In this document: positions 6,583 through 13,550 of the stretch, piece after piece | Numbering within the stretch: the stretch's first letter is position 1 | Layout: every line of letters starts with the position of its first letter | DNA from: Flavobacteriales bacterium | Lineage (GTDB): Bacteria; Bacteroidota; Bacteroidia; Flavobacteriales; BACL11 | Assembly (NCBI GenBank): GCA_018664745.1 | Contig: JABJNS010000067.1 | Coordinates: 1-13,857, forward strand | DNA: 13,857 nucleotides | Direction of reading: 5' to 3' | Made by a program: the position numbers and the translations under genes | The notes under the pieces: model-generated | The model's database searches: none | What the model was told of the DNA's origin: nothing | What the model saw: only the letters and a program-made list of their open reading frames with translations

Positions 6583-6867
6583 TTATTTTACATTATTCTT
6601 TACTTCCTCAACAAATACTTTTGCCGGCTTAAATGCTGGAATATGGTGTGCTGGGATAATAATAGTTGTGTTCTTTTTGATATTCCTACCTGTTTTCTCT
6701 GCTCTCTTCTTAGGTTTAAAAGTTCCAAACCCTCTTAAGAATACAGCTTCATTAGCTGATATTGAATCCTTGATTTCATTCATCATTGATTCAACAATTG
6801 CTAAAGTAGTTAATTTTTCTACTCCTGTTTTTTCTGAAATCTTACTAACAAGTTCTGCTTTTGTCAT
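6583..6867 (-). CDS. HU/IHF-family DNA-binding protein
   Basis: This is a small nucleoid protein that dimerises, bends DNA and helps organise the chromosome. The 94 residues follow the HU plan: N-terminal helices from MTKAELVSKISEKTG, the conserved turn FLRGFGTFKPKKRAEKTGRN at about 43-62, then the arm and C-terminal helix (IPAHHIPAFKPAKVFVEEV). The arm tip reads GRNIKKNTT where classical HU has GRNP.TGE, so the DNA-intercalating proline is replaced by isoleucine (I63). I believe this is a common Bacteroidota variant. It is the first gene of an apparent operon with the 29-aa basic protein and RNase G, and it diverges from mutY. A TATATTTG element lies about 44 nt upstream. Confidence 0.95.
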   Translation of the reverse strand: MTKAELVSKISEKTGVEKLTTLAIVESMMNEIKDSISANEAVFLRGFGTFKPKKRAEKTGRNIKKNTTIIIPAHHIPAFKPAKVFVEEVKNNVK

Positions 6868-6911
6868 CTTTATGCTATTGTATATTAAATTCTTGACTAA
6901 TTTTGAGCCTG

Positions 6912-6919
6912 CAAATATA
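6912..6919 (-). promoter_or_regulatory. TAnnTTTG element upstream of the HU-rng operon
   Basis: The minus strand reads TATATTTG, an exact consensus fit, and would leave an AT-rich leader of about 40 nt before the HU start. The TTG box is not obvious in the A-rich tract beyond it. No consensus element was seen for the divergent mutY gene in the same 125-bp gap; the nearest is TATTTTTC at about 6977-6984. Confidence 0.5.
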
Positions 6920-6992
6920 TTAAAAAAAAATAGCTCAGCTATTATGAGTTTATCTTTTTTATAGAGTTTATTGTTTTATTTTTCAAAGAGTT

Positions 6993-8036
6993 ATGGATTT
7001 TTCAAATAAGTTAGTTAATTGGTATCAGGTTAATAAAAGAGATTTGCCTTGGCGGAATACTGCCAATGCTTATTATATTTGGCTTTCTGAAATTATACTA
7101 CAGCAAACAAGAGTAGCGCAAGGAATGCCTTACTACCTTGCTTTCGTGAAAGTTTTCCCTAAGGTTGAAGATTTAGCAAATGCATCTGAAGATGAGGTGT
7201 TGAAAATGTGGCAAGGGTTGGGTTATTATTCCAGAGCTAGAAATTTGCATTTTACTGCTAAAGATATTGCTAATAATTATGATGGAATGTTCCCAGAGGA
7301 TCATAAGAAAATATTAGCATTAAAAGGAGTAGGGGCATATACTGCTGCAGCTATTGCTTCTTTTGCATTTGGTATGCCTTATGCTGTAGTGGATGGAAAT
7401 GTAATTCGTGTTTTAAGCAGAATTTTTGGTGTAGATACTCCTTTTGATTCAACTCTTGGAAAGAAACAATTTGCAGAGTTGGCGCAAGAACTTTTAATTA
7501 AGGACAATCCTTCAGAATATAATCAGGCAATTATGGAGTTTGGTGCTATGCAATGTAAGCCAAAATCTCCTGATTGTAGCGTATGTCCTATGCAAGATTT
7601 TTGTGAGGCGTACAATAAGAATATAATTGCTGAGTTGCCAGTAAAGTCAAAAAAGATAAAAGTTAAGAATAGATATCTTCATTTTTTAATGATTGAGCAA
7701 GAAGAGCATGTTTATTTGGGAAAAAGAAAAAAAGGAATTTGGACTGGATTGTATGAGTTTCCTTTTTTAGAATTTGACTATAAGATAAGTGAGAATAATG
7801 TGATAGAGTCAGAAGAATGGATTAGCATTTTCAATGGTGCTAAAGTTGAAATAATCTCAGTTTCTACTGAGTTTATTCATGTGCTTTCACATCAAAAAAT
7901 ACATGCTCATTTTTGGAAAATAAAAACTCAAAATGTTCAATTGAATAATTTTGATTTTATTGAGGTAAAAGATTTGTTGAGTTATCCTGTTTCTCGCTTA
8001 ACAGAAAAGTATTTTGAGACAATAGAATTAATATAG
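6993..8036 (+). CDS. mutY: A/G-specific adenine DNA glycosylase
   Basis: MutY removes adenine mispaired with 8-oxoguanine, preventing G:C to T:A mutations. The 347 residues contain the catalytic glutamate near E33 (LSEIILQQT), the helix-hairpin-helix LKGVGAYTAAA at about 110-120, and the catalytic aspartate near D134 (VVDGNVIRVLSR). The 4Fe-4S cluster cysteines are C188, C195, C198 and C204, in exact C-x6-C-x2-C-x5-C spacing. The C-terminal NUDIX-like domain (about 225-345) recognises the oxidised base. Its FSH loop, as known from Geobacillus MutY, appears here as LSH at about 298-300. The gene diverges from the HU operon and is followed 43 bp later by ssb, the usual flavobacterial order mutY-ssb-gldE-gldD. 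Confidence 0.97.
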   Translation: MDFSNKLVNWYQVNKRDLPWRNTANAYYIWLSEIILQQTRVAQGMPYYLAFVKVFPKVEDLANASEDEVLKMWQGLGYYSRARNLHFTAKDIANNYDGMFPEDHKKILALKGVGAYTAAAIASFAFGMPYAVVDGNVIRVLSRIFGVDTPFDSTLGKKQFAELAQELLIKDNPSEYNQAIMEFGAMQCKPKSPDCSVCPMQDFCEAYNKNIIAELPVKSKKIKVKNRYLHFLMIEQEEHVYLGKRKKGIWTGLYEFPFLEFDYKISENNVIESEEWISIFNGAKVEIISVSTEFIHVLSHQKIHAHFWKIKTQNVQLNNFDFIEVKDLLSYPVSRLTEKYFETIELI

Positions 8037-8042
8037 ATTTTA

Positions 8043-8050
8043 TATATTTG
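8043..8050 (+). promoter_or_regulatory. TAnnTTTG element upstream of ssb
   Basis: TATATTTG starts 6 nt after the mutY stop and ends 29 nt before the ssb ATG, so ssb, and probably gldE and gldD, may have their own promoter rather than relying on mutY transcription. The nearest TTTG upstream (8013-8016) is 26 nt away, longer than the usual spacer. Confidence 0.45.
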
Positions 8051-8079
8051 TTGAAATTCTAATTTAAATAATTGTAGTT

Positions 8080-8484
8080 ATGGCTGGAGTAAATAAGGTG
8101 ATATTGGTAGGGAATTTAGGAAAAGATCCTGAAGTGAGGTATCTGGATAATGGTGTTGCGGTGGCAAATTTTTCTTTAGCTACAACTGAGAATTATAAAA
8201 ATAAAGCAGGCGAGCGTGTGAGCCAAACAGAATGGCATAATATTGTTCTTTGGAGAGGTTTGGCGGAAGTTGCTGAAAAATACCTTAAAAAAGGAGCTAG
8301 CGTGTATATTGAAGGAAAAATAAAAACTAGAAAGTGGGAAGATAAAGAAGGGGATACTAGATATAATACTGAGATATTAGCGGATAATATGACTATGCTA
8401 GGAGGGAAGCAATCACAAGAAAGTGGATCGCCAGCAACTCCTGCTGATACTGCTACCGATAAGGCAGATGATTTGCCATTTTAA
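8080..8484 (+). CDS. ssb: Single-stranded DNA-binding protein
   Basis: SSB coats single-stranded DNA in replication, repair and recombination and recruits partner proteins through its acidic tail. The OB-fold covers about residues 1-108, starting MAGVNKVILVGNLGKDPEVRY and including WHNIVLWRGLAEVAEKYLKKG. It is followed by a short S/T/A-rich linker and the interaction tip DDLPF at the very C-terminus, which replaces the DDDIPF of E. coli. At 134 residues it is shorter than E. coli SSB because the linker is brief. The start is unambiguous. gldE begins 16 nt after the stop, indicating co-transcription. Confidence 0.97.
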   Translation: MAGVNKVILVGNLGKDPEVRYLDNGVAVANFSLATTENYKNKAGERVSQTEWHNIVLWRGLAEVAEKYLKKGASVYIEGKIKTRKWEDKEGDTRYNTEILADNMTMLGGKQSQESGSPATPADTATDKADDLPF

Positions 8485-8500
8485 TTAAATAATTTATAGT

Positions 8501-9820
8501 TTGGAAGAGGATCCTGTCCCGATAATTTTATCAGTTTTTAGTGGAGTAGAATTGCATTTATTGAATGCAGAAGTACTTACAAGTTTATTTGTTGTTTTAG
8601 TGTTAATCATTTGTTCTGCATTTATTTCTGGTGCTGAAGTTGCTTACTTTTCATTAAGTTCTAGTGAGTTAGATGATCTAGAAAAAGAAAAGGAAAGTAG
8701 CGTTATTCTTCAGTTGTTAAAAAAACCAAATCAGCTTTTAGCTACTATTTTAATTGCCAATAATTTCATCAATATTGCTATTGTTATTTTTTCTGCTCAC
8801 TTAACTTCTTTAGCTATTTCTTTTCCTGAAGGATCGCCATTGGAATTTATTTTTCAAGTTGTTGTAATTACTGTTTTATTGGTGCTTTTTGGTGAGATTA
8901 CTCCAAAGGTATATGCTAATCAGAATGCAAAACAGTTCTCGACAAATATGGCTAAACCACTCTTGTTCTTACAAAGAGTATTTTATCCATTAAGTTATTT
9001 ATTAGTAACAACTACTAATTTTATTGATAAGCGTTTGGCACAAACGCAAACAGAAGTTTCTGTTGAAGAGATTACAAAAGCTTTAGATATAACTGAGCAC
9101 GAAAGCAAGGAGGAGGAAAGGAGAATATTAAGGTCAATTGTTGAGTTTGGAAATACAGATGTAAAGGAGGTGATGAAATCTCGAGTAGATGTATTGGCAA
9201 TTGAGCATAAAACAAAATTTAGAGAGGTACTGCAAATGATAATTAGTTCAGGTTATTCTCGTATTCCTGTTTATAAGGAACAATTTGATGCAGTTTTGGG
9301 GATATTATATATTAAGGATCTGATTCCTTTTTTGGATGAGGAAGATGGTTTTGATTGGATTAAGTTATGCAGACCTCCTTATTATGTTCCTGAAACAAAA
9401 ATGATTAATGATTTGCTAAAGGAGTTTCAAGTTAAGAAAAATCATATTGCTATTGTGGTTGATGAGTATGGGGGAACTTCAGGTATTGTAACTCTGGAGG
9501 ATGTTTTAGAAGAAATTGTTGGAGAAATTAATGATGAGTTTGATGGAGATGAGAATGTTTATTCTAAATTAGATGATCATAATTATATATTTGAAGGGAA
9601 GATTTCATTGATTGATTTTTTGAAAATTGTAAGAGGTGAAATTGATTATTTTGATGAAGTAAAAGGAGAATCTGATTCTTTGGCAGGTCTAGTACTTGAA
9701 TTGGAAGGAAAGATTCTTAAAATTGGTGATGTTTGTAGAATTCCTCCTTATACTATGCTTGTTGAATCAGCAGATGTGAGGAGGATTAAGCGATTAAAAA
9801 TTACCATTGATGAAAGCTAG
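8501..9820 (+). CDS. gldE: Gliding motility-associated protein GldE (CNNM/CBS/CorC-type membrane protein)
   Basis: GldE is an inner-membrane protein of the hemolysin C/CorC-like family, linked genetically to GldD and gliding/type IX function in Flavobacterium. The 439 residues comprise a CNNM (DUF21) membrane domain (about 24-175, with ISGAEVAYFSLS and FGEITPKVYANQ motifs), a CBS pair (about 225-340, including SGYSRIPVY and the loop VDEYGGTSGIVTLEDVLEEIVGEI), and a CorC_HlyC domain (about 355-436). The start is a TTG at 8501. No in-frame ATG or GTG precedes the first membrane segment, the frame is closed by a stop at 8486-8488, and LEEDPVP resembles the acidic, proline-rich starts of other GldE proteins. 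The end overlaps gldD by 11 bp, implying translational coupling. Family homologues can affect magnesium or cobalt transport, so ion handling is possible but unproven. Confidence 0.92.
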   Translation: MEEDPVPIILSVFSGVELHLLNAEVLTSLFVVLVLIICSAFISGAEVAYFSLSSSELDDLEKEKESSVILQLLKKPNQLLATILIANNFINIAIVIFSAHLTSLAISFPEGSPLEFIFQVVVITVLLVLFGEITPKVYANQNAKQFSTNMAKPLLFLQRVFYPLSYLLVTTTNFIDKRLAQTQTEVSVEEITKALDITEHESKEEERRILRSIVEFGNTDVKEVMKSRVDVLAIEHKTKFREVLQMIISSGYSRIPVYKEQFDAVLGILYIKDLIPFLDEEDGFDWIKLCRPPYYVPETKMINDLLKEFQVKKNHIAIVVDEYGGTSGIVTLEDVLEEIVGEINDEFDGDENVYSKLDDHNYIFEGKISLIDFLKIVRGEIDYFDEVKGESDSLAGLVLELEGKILKIGDVCRIPPYTMLVESADVRRIKRLKITIDES

Positions 9821-10364
9821 TTTTTTATTTTTTATTTCCGTTTTGCTAATAGCTTGTAGTGCTGACTATACTCCAAAGCCAAAAGCACTTATAAAATTAG
9901 ATTTCCCTAAAAAAGTATATGAAAAGTTGGATTCTGATTGTCCTTTTTCTTTTGAAATCCCAATATATAGTCAATTAAATGAAAAGGAAAATAGTTGTTT
10001 AATGGATTTATCCTTTCCTCAGCAAAAAGGGGTATTGTATATTTCTTATTTTTCACTTGAAAATAATTTAGAGGCTCATACTAAACAATCTCAAAAACTA
10101 GCTTACAAGCATAATGTATCAATTGATGCTATTAGAGAAAAGGTGTATGTGAATGACTCTTTAAAAGTATATGGTGTACTATATGATTATAATGGGATAT
10201 CAGCAACATCCACACAGTTTTATCTGACTGATAGTGTTAATCATTTTTTTAGAGGAGCACTTTATTTTGATACAGAAGTAAGTGATTCCATATTACCAAT
10301 TAACCTCTTTTTAAAGTACGATATTAAACACTTGATTGAGACTTTTTACTGGAAATATAAGTAA
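9810..10364 (+). CDS. gldD: Gliding motility lipoprotein GldD
   Basis: GldD is a lipoprotein required for gliding and for type IX secretion in Flavobacterium johnsoniae; its molecular role is not settled. The 184-residue protein opens with a lipoprotein signal, MKASFLFFISVLLIAC, with the lipobox LIAC and lipidated cysteine at C16. The mature start SADYTPKPKALIKLDFPKKVY matches the P.PKG..RLDFP theme I recall for GldD. I start it at ATG 9810, not the TTG at 9807, because ATG gives the standard lipoprotein leader and an 11-bp overlap (ATGAAAGCTAG) with gldE. The 3' end overlaps the convergent ctaA gene by 41 bp, and no terminator was seen. Confidence 0.9.
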   Translation: MKASFLFFISVLLIACSADYTPKPKALIKLDFPKKVYEKLDSDCPFSFEIPIYSQLNEKENSCLMDLSFPQQKGVLYISYFSLENNLEAHTKQSQKLAYKHNVSIDAIREKVYVNDSLKVYGVLYDYNGISATSTQFYLTDSVNHFFRGALYFDTEVSDSILPINLFLKYDIKHLIETFYWKYK

Positions 10365-11334
10365 GCCTTATCACTGAAAGTAAAAGTATAATTGCAATAA
10401 ATTGATGGGTGGTAGCAGTATGAATCTGTACTCGTAATAATAAGGTAGTAATCCCTAAAATAATTTGAATAATCACCAATACAAAGATTAAATTACCTGC
10501 ACTTTTTAAAGTGGTTTTTCTAGTCTTATTGTAAGTAATGAGTGAAATGGCAAATATAACCCAAGCAAATAAGCGGTGGAAAGCCTGAATATCAAAACTG
10601 TTGTTGGCTAAACTAAAATCATTTGCATTTCTAAAAGTGTAGCCAAAGATGCTTTCAAAGATTCCTCCATCAACAGGCAGTAAATACCCTGCTTTTAATC
10701 CTGCCACAAAAGCTCCATAAATTATTTGAATGACTAAAGCGATTGCAAGCCATTTACTGAGTTTATTAATTATTTTATTAGGCTTTTTTTCAACATTGTT
10801 AAAGCTAAGTGTTAACCAATAAATATAGCACATCAATCCAAAAGCAGTTACTAGGTGTATTGCTAACCGATAATGACTTACAGCTGGAACATCAACTAGT
10901 CCGCTTTTTACCATGAACCAGCCTAAAAACCCTTGCAATGCTCCAAGTCCTAAGAGAATAGTTAGTTGTATTTTTTGCTGAGAACTGAACCATTGTTTTT
11001 TCCAAAATATAATGAAAGGAATAATGAATATTAATCCAATTAATCTTCCTAGGATTCTGTGTAAGTATTCCCAAAAGAAAATAGATTTGAATTCATCTAA
11101 GCTCATTCCTTTATTTATTTTTTGGTATTCAGGAAATTGCTGATATTTCGCAAATGTTTCTTGCCATTGCGTTTCATTTAGGGGTGGAATTGTACCTGCA
11201 ATTAATTTCCATTCCACCATAGAAAGTCCTGAGTGAGTTAATCGAGTAATACCACCTATAATAATTATCAATGCTATAAGTATTAGCCCAGAATAAAGCC
11301 AAGTAGTTGTGATTTTTTTTTGTTGTGTATTCAT
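10324..11334 (-). CDS. ctaA: Heme A synthase (CtaA/COX15 family)
   Basis: CtaA oxidises the C8 methyl of heme O to a formyl group, making heme A for aa3-type cytochrome oxidase in the inner membrane. The 336 residues hold about eight membrane segments. Likely heme ligands are histidines near H92 (FFWEYLHRILGRLIG), H160 (YRLAIHLVTA), H253 (QAFHRLFAW) and H305 or H310 (RVQIHTATTHQF). The first loop, with WKLIAGTIPPLNETQW and the EY.KIN.GMSLDEFK.IFFWEY stretch, is typical of the mitochondrial/alphaproteobacterial-like COX15 type rather than the Bacillus type. No ctaB or cox genes are in the window. The start lies 5 nt after a TATTTTTG element, predicting a leaderless or nearly leaderless message. 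The end runs 41 bp into gldD on the other strand. Confidence 0.95.
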   Translation of the reverse strand: MNTQQKKITTTWLYSGLILIALIIIIGGITRLTHSGLSMVEWKLIAGTIPPLNETQWQETFAKYQQFPEYQKINKGMSLDEFKSIFFWEYLHRILGRLIGLIFIIPFIIFWKKQWFSSQQKIQLTILLGLGALQGFLGWFMVKSGLVDVPAVSHYRLAIHLVTAFGLMCYIYWLTLSFNNVEKKPNKIINKLSKWLAIALVIQIIYGAFVAGLKAGYLLPVDGGIFESIFGYTFRNANDFSLANNSFDIQAFHRLFAWVIFAISLITYNKTRKTTLKSAGNLIFVLVIIQIILGITTLLLRVQIHTATTHQFIAIILLLSVIRLTYISSKKSQSSV

Positions 11335-11362
11335 TGGGGCAAAAATAACTAACCTATATTTG
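11334..11362 (+). promoter_or_regulatory. Promoter of the EamA transporter gene
   Basis: TTG at 11334-11336, an 18-nt spacer and TATATTTG at 11355-11362 match the Bacteroidota promoter layout. The ATG follows at 11379, so the leader is about 12 nt. The promoter lies on top of the divergent ctaA promoter and its upstream box overlaps the ctaA start codon. Confidence 0.65.
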
Positions 11363-11369
11363 TCGCCAA
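11340..11369 (-). promoter_or_regulatory. ctaA promoter, likely giving a leaderless mRNA
   Basis: On the minus strand, TTG (complement of 11367-11369) is followed after 19 nt by TATTTTTG (complement of 11340-11347), then CCCCA and the ctaA ATG. Both boxes and the spacer fit the Bacteroidota pattern. With only 5 nt between element and start codon, transcription should begin at or next to the ATG. Confidence 0.65.
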
Positions 11370-11378
11370 TAAAATCTT

Positions 11379-12254
11379 ATGGAAAAATCACTAAAAAATT
11401 ATTTTGCGCTTTTATTTTTAGCTACTGTTTGGGGGAGCTCATTTATTTTGATGAAAAAAGGGTTGATAGTTTTTAGTGATGTTGAGGTAGCTGCTTTGCG
11501 TTTATTTATAGCTTTTCTGTCTCTAGTACCTTTCTTGTTTAAGGCTTTTAAAAAAGTTAAGGAAAAGCATATATTACCTATTGTTATTATGGCTTTATTT
11601 GGAAATGGTATTCCTGCTTTTTTATTTACAAAAGCACAAACTCAATTAGATAGTTCTTTAGTAGGAATTCTTAATTCCCTAGTGCCATTATTTACATTGT
11701 TGCTTGGGATGTACTTTTTTAAGTCCAAGCCTAGTAAGGAAAATATAACAGGTGTTTTATTAGGGTTTTCTGGTGCAGTACTTCTTACTATGTATTCTAT
11801 GGGTGGTGAAGTTGAGGTTAATAGTTATGTGTTGTTGGTTATATTAGCTACAGTAATGTATGCAATTAGTATTAATGTAATTAAAAAATATTTGCAGGGA
11901 ATTGATGCGCTTTCTGTTACTGCATTGGCTTTCGCAATTATAGGTCCGTTTTCAGGTTTTTATATTTATAATGCTGATTTTTTAGCACTTGCACAAACAG
12001 ATAAAGGGGTAGAAGCTTTGTTTTATATCTCTTTATTGGCTGTGGTAGGAACTTCTTCAGCAGTTGTTATTTTTAATAAATTGATCAATAGATCATCAGC
12101 AATTTTTGCTTCTTCTGTTACTTATCTAATCCCTATTGTTGCTATTTTATGGGGAGTTTTTGATGGTGAAAAAGTAACACTCATTCATTTGATTTCAGTT
12201 GCAGTAATATTAAGCGGAGTGTATTTAGTTAATAAAAAAAGCCCAACTAAATAG
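11379..12254 (+). CDS. DMT-superfamily EamA-type permease, substrate unknown
   Basis: The 291-residue inner-membrane protein has about ten hydrophobic segments in two repeated EamA halves. The first starts with YFALLFLATVWGSSFILMKKGL (about 8-29), and its helix pair contains PAFLFTKAQTQLDSSLVGILNSLVPLFTLLLG. The second half contains the matching FASSVTYLIPIVAILWGVFDGE near 250-271. Such proteins export or import metabolites such as amino acids or purines; nothing here fixes the substrate. It diverges from ctaA with overlapping promoters. Its last codons (SPTK and the stop) are part of the following terminator hairpin. Confidence 0.9.
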   Translation: MEKSLKNYFALLFLATVWGSSFILMKKGLIVFSDVEVAALRLFIAFLSLVPFLFKAFKKVKEKHILPIVIMALFGNGIPAFLFTKAQTQLDSSLVGILNSLVPLFTLLLGMYFFKSKPSKENITGVLLGFSGAVLLTMYSMGGEVEVNSYVLLVILATVMYAISINVIKKYLQGIDALSVTALAFAIIGPFSGFYIYNADFLALAQTDKGVEALFYISLLAVVGTSSAVVIFNKLINRSSAIFASSVTYLIPIVAILWGVFDGEKVTLIHLISVAVILSGVYLVNKKSPTK

Positions 12255-12266
12255 CTGGGCTTTTTT
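12234..12266. terminator. Bidirectional terminator overlapping the EamA stop codon
   Basis: AGCCCA (12240-12245) pairs with TGGGCT (12256-12261); the inner CTA/TAG can extend the stem past one A-C mismatch. Seven A's precede and six T's follow, so it works on both strands. It lies between the convergent EamA gene (stop 12252-12254, inside the hairpin) and the M43 protease gene (stop at 12284). Confidence 0.8.
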
Positions 12267-12283
12267 GTAGATTTTTAATAAGA

Positions 12284-13390
12284 TTACTTAACAGTCATTT
12301 TCTTTTCTACACTTCCATCATCATATATGTAGAATAAAGGTGTGTTTGTTTGTTTGTCGGAAGTTATTCTTCCTAATACATCAACAATTTTCACTAGTGT
12401 TTTGTTGTTGTTTGTATTTTCGTTAAGTCCTACACTTCCCTCACAGTTATTTGTTAGCATATTTGATCGGTATAAATTTATAGCTGCAAGCATTCTAGTT
12501 TTCTGCCCATTAGTAAATAGGTTCATACAAGCATCATTTGTGTAATCCATGTAGTTCATGAACATTTCTCCATTATTCCCTGTTCCAGTACAAGAAGAAG
12601 ATTTTGGGAAAGAAGGACATCCATAATTATCTTGTTCGTGTTTTGGTGTGTCGGAAACTTGGTCATTTCCACAGTAATTATCACCCCAAATATGTTCTAA
12701 GTTAAGCCAGTGTCCTACTTCATGTGTTGCTGTTCTCCCTTTATGGTAAGGAGTGTGATTTGAGTTGCCAAAATATTTATACCCAACAACTACTCCGTCA
12801 TTGCTTCCAATCCAATTACTTGGAGGTGTTGCGTATCCTAGTAATCCACCTCCCAAATCACAAACCCAAATGTTTAAATAGTCATCATTTGGCCAAGCAT
12901 CAATTCCTCCTGATGATGTTTCCTTCACAGGGTTGCCATTTATACTAAAAGAAGTTTCATTTGTTTGTGTTCTAGTAATTCCGTTAGTTGTATTTCCATT
13001 TGGACTAGTTTGTGCTAGACAGAATTGAATATCACAATCAGCTGCAATACTTTGCCATACACTAGGAGTATTTATTTTATCAATATTAGTTCTACTAAAA
13101 TCTGCATTTAAAATATCAATTTGAGATTCAATTTGAGCGTCAGAAATATTTTCAGCATTAGTATTCCATACAACATGTACTACAACAGGGATAGTGATAA
13201 TTGTTTTCTCACTATGGTTTGGGTGATTTTCAATCCATTTTTTAGTTTGTGTATTTACTTTTTCTTTTGCAATTGCATATTCAGGGTTATTTGCAATCAT
13301 ACTTAAAGTATGCGCTTCTGTTCCACACCTTTCTTGTGCAGTCGCAATTAAGCTTAATGTAGCTATTAGTAGGATAAAAATTCTTTTCAT
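12284..13390 (-). CDS. Secreted M43-family zinc metalloprotease with short type IX sorting tail
   Basis: This is an extracellular or surface protease of the pappalysin/cytophagalysin family (MEROPS M43). An N-terminal Sec signal peptide (MKRIFILLIATLSLIATA, about 1-18) is followed by a propeptide-like stretch and the catalytic domain. The zinc motif HEVGHWLNLEH is at about 223-233, with ligands H223, H227, H233 and general base E224. The Met-turn NYMDYTND follows at about 279-286, and cysteines around 240-290 probably form disulfides. The last 40 residues (KTLVKIVDVLGR...FYIYDDGSVEKKMTVK) resemble the end of a type A type IX sorting domain, so secretion should use the Por/Gld machinery. Typical sorting domains are 70-90 residues; this one lacks the earlier part. 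Total length is 368 residues. A TAAATTTG element lies about 25 nt upstream of the start. Confidence 0.9.
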   Translation of the reverse strand: MKRIFILLIATLSLIATAQERCGTEAHTLSMIANNPEYAIAKEKVNTQTKKWIENHPNHSEKTIITIPVVVHVVWNTNAENISDAQIESQIDILNADFSRTNIDKINTPSVWQSIAADCDIQFCLAQTSPNGNTTNGITRTQTNETSFSINGNPVKETSSGGIDAWPNDDYLNIWVCDLGGGLLGYATPPSNWIGSNDGVVVGYKYFGNSNHTPYHKGRTATHEVGHWLNLEHIWGDNYCGNDQVSDTPKHEQDNYGCPSFPKSSSCTGTGNNGEMFMNYMDYTNDACMNLFTNGQKTRMLAAINLYRSNMLTNNCEGSVGLNENTNNNKTLVKIVDVLGRITSDKQTNTPLFYIYDDGSVEKKMTVK

Positions 13391-13415
13391 TACAATTTAG
13401 TTGTTTTTAAGGTTG

Positions 13416-13423
13416 CAAATTTA
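13416..13423 (-). promoter_or_regulatory. TAnnTTTG element upstream of the M43 protease gene
   Basis: The minus strand reads TAAATTTG and leaves about 20 nt before the ATG. The upstream TTG box is not evident, so this is a half-supported promoter. Confidence 0.45.
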
Positions 13424-13492
13424 ATAGTTTATCGGTAGTTTTGTTCAGTAAAGATCTGGTATTCTTATCTGCTCAAAAAAATCAAGTTATTT

Positions 13493-13524
13493 TTTGTTCT
13501 ATTTTATCAGATTGTGTACTTTTG
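13493..13524 (+). promoter_or_regulatory. rplU promoter
   Basis: TTTG at 13493-13496, a 20-nt spacer and TACTTTTG at 13517-13524 make a clear full match to the Bacteroidota promoter pattern. The leader of about 22 nt is A/T-rich (AAAAAATAATAATA before the ATG) and contains no Shine-Dalgarno sequence, as expected in this phylum. Confidence 0.75.
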
Positions 13525-13550
13525 CAGACCATTTTTAAAAAATAATAATA

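Noticed and set aside
9807..9809. TTG start for gldD
   Set aside because: The ATG one codon later gives a standard lipoprotein leader and is the stronger start.
12724..12948. Plus-strand frame antisense to the M43 protease
   Set aside because: It is a shadow of the metalloprotease catalytic domain with no independent support.
13391..13550. Regulatory RNA or L21-binding leader between the M43 protease gene and rplU
   Set aside because: The 160-bp gap holds the two promoters and a short AT-rich leader; I saw no convincing stem-loop of an L21-type leader.
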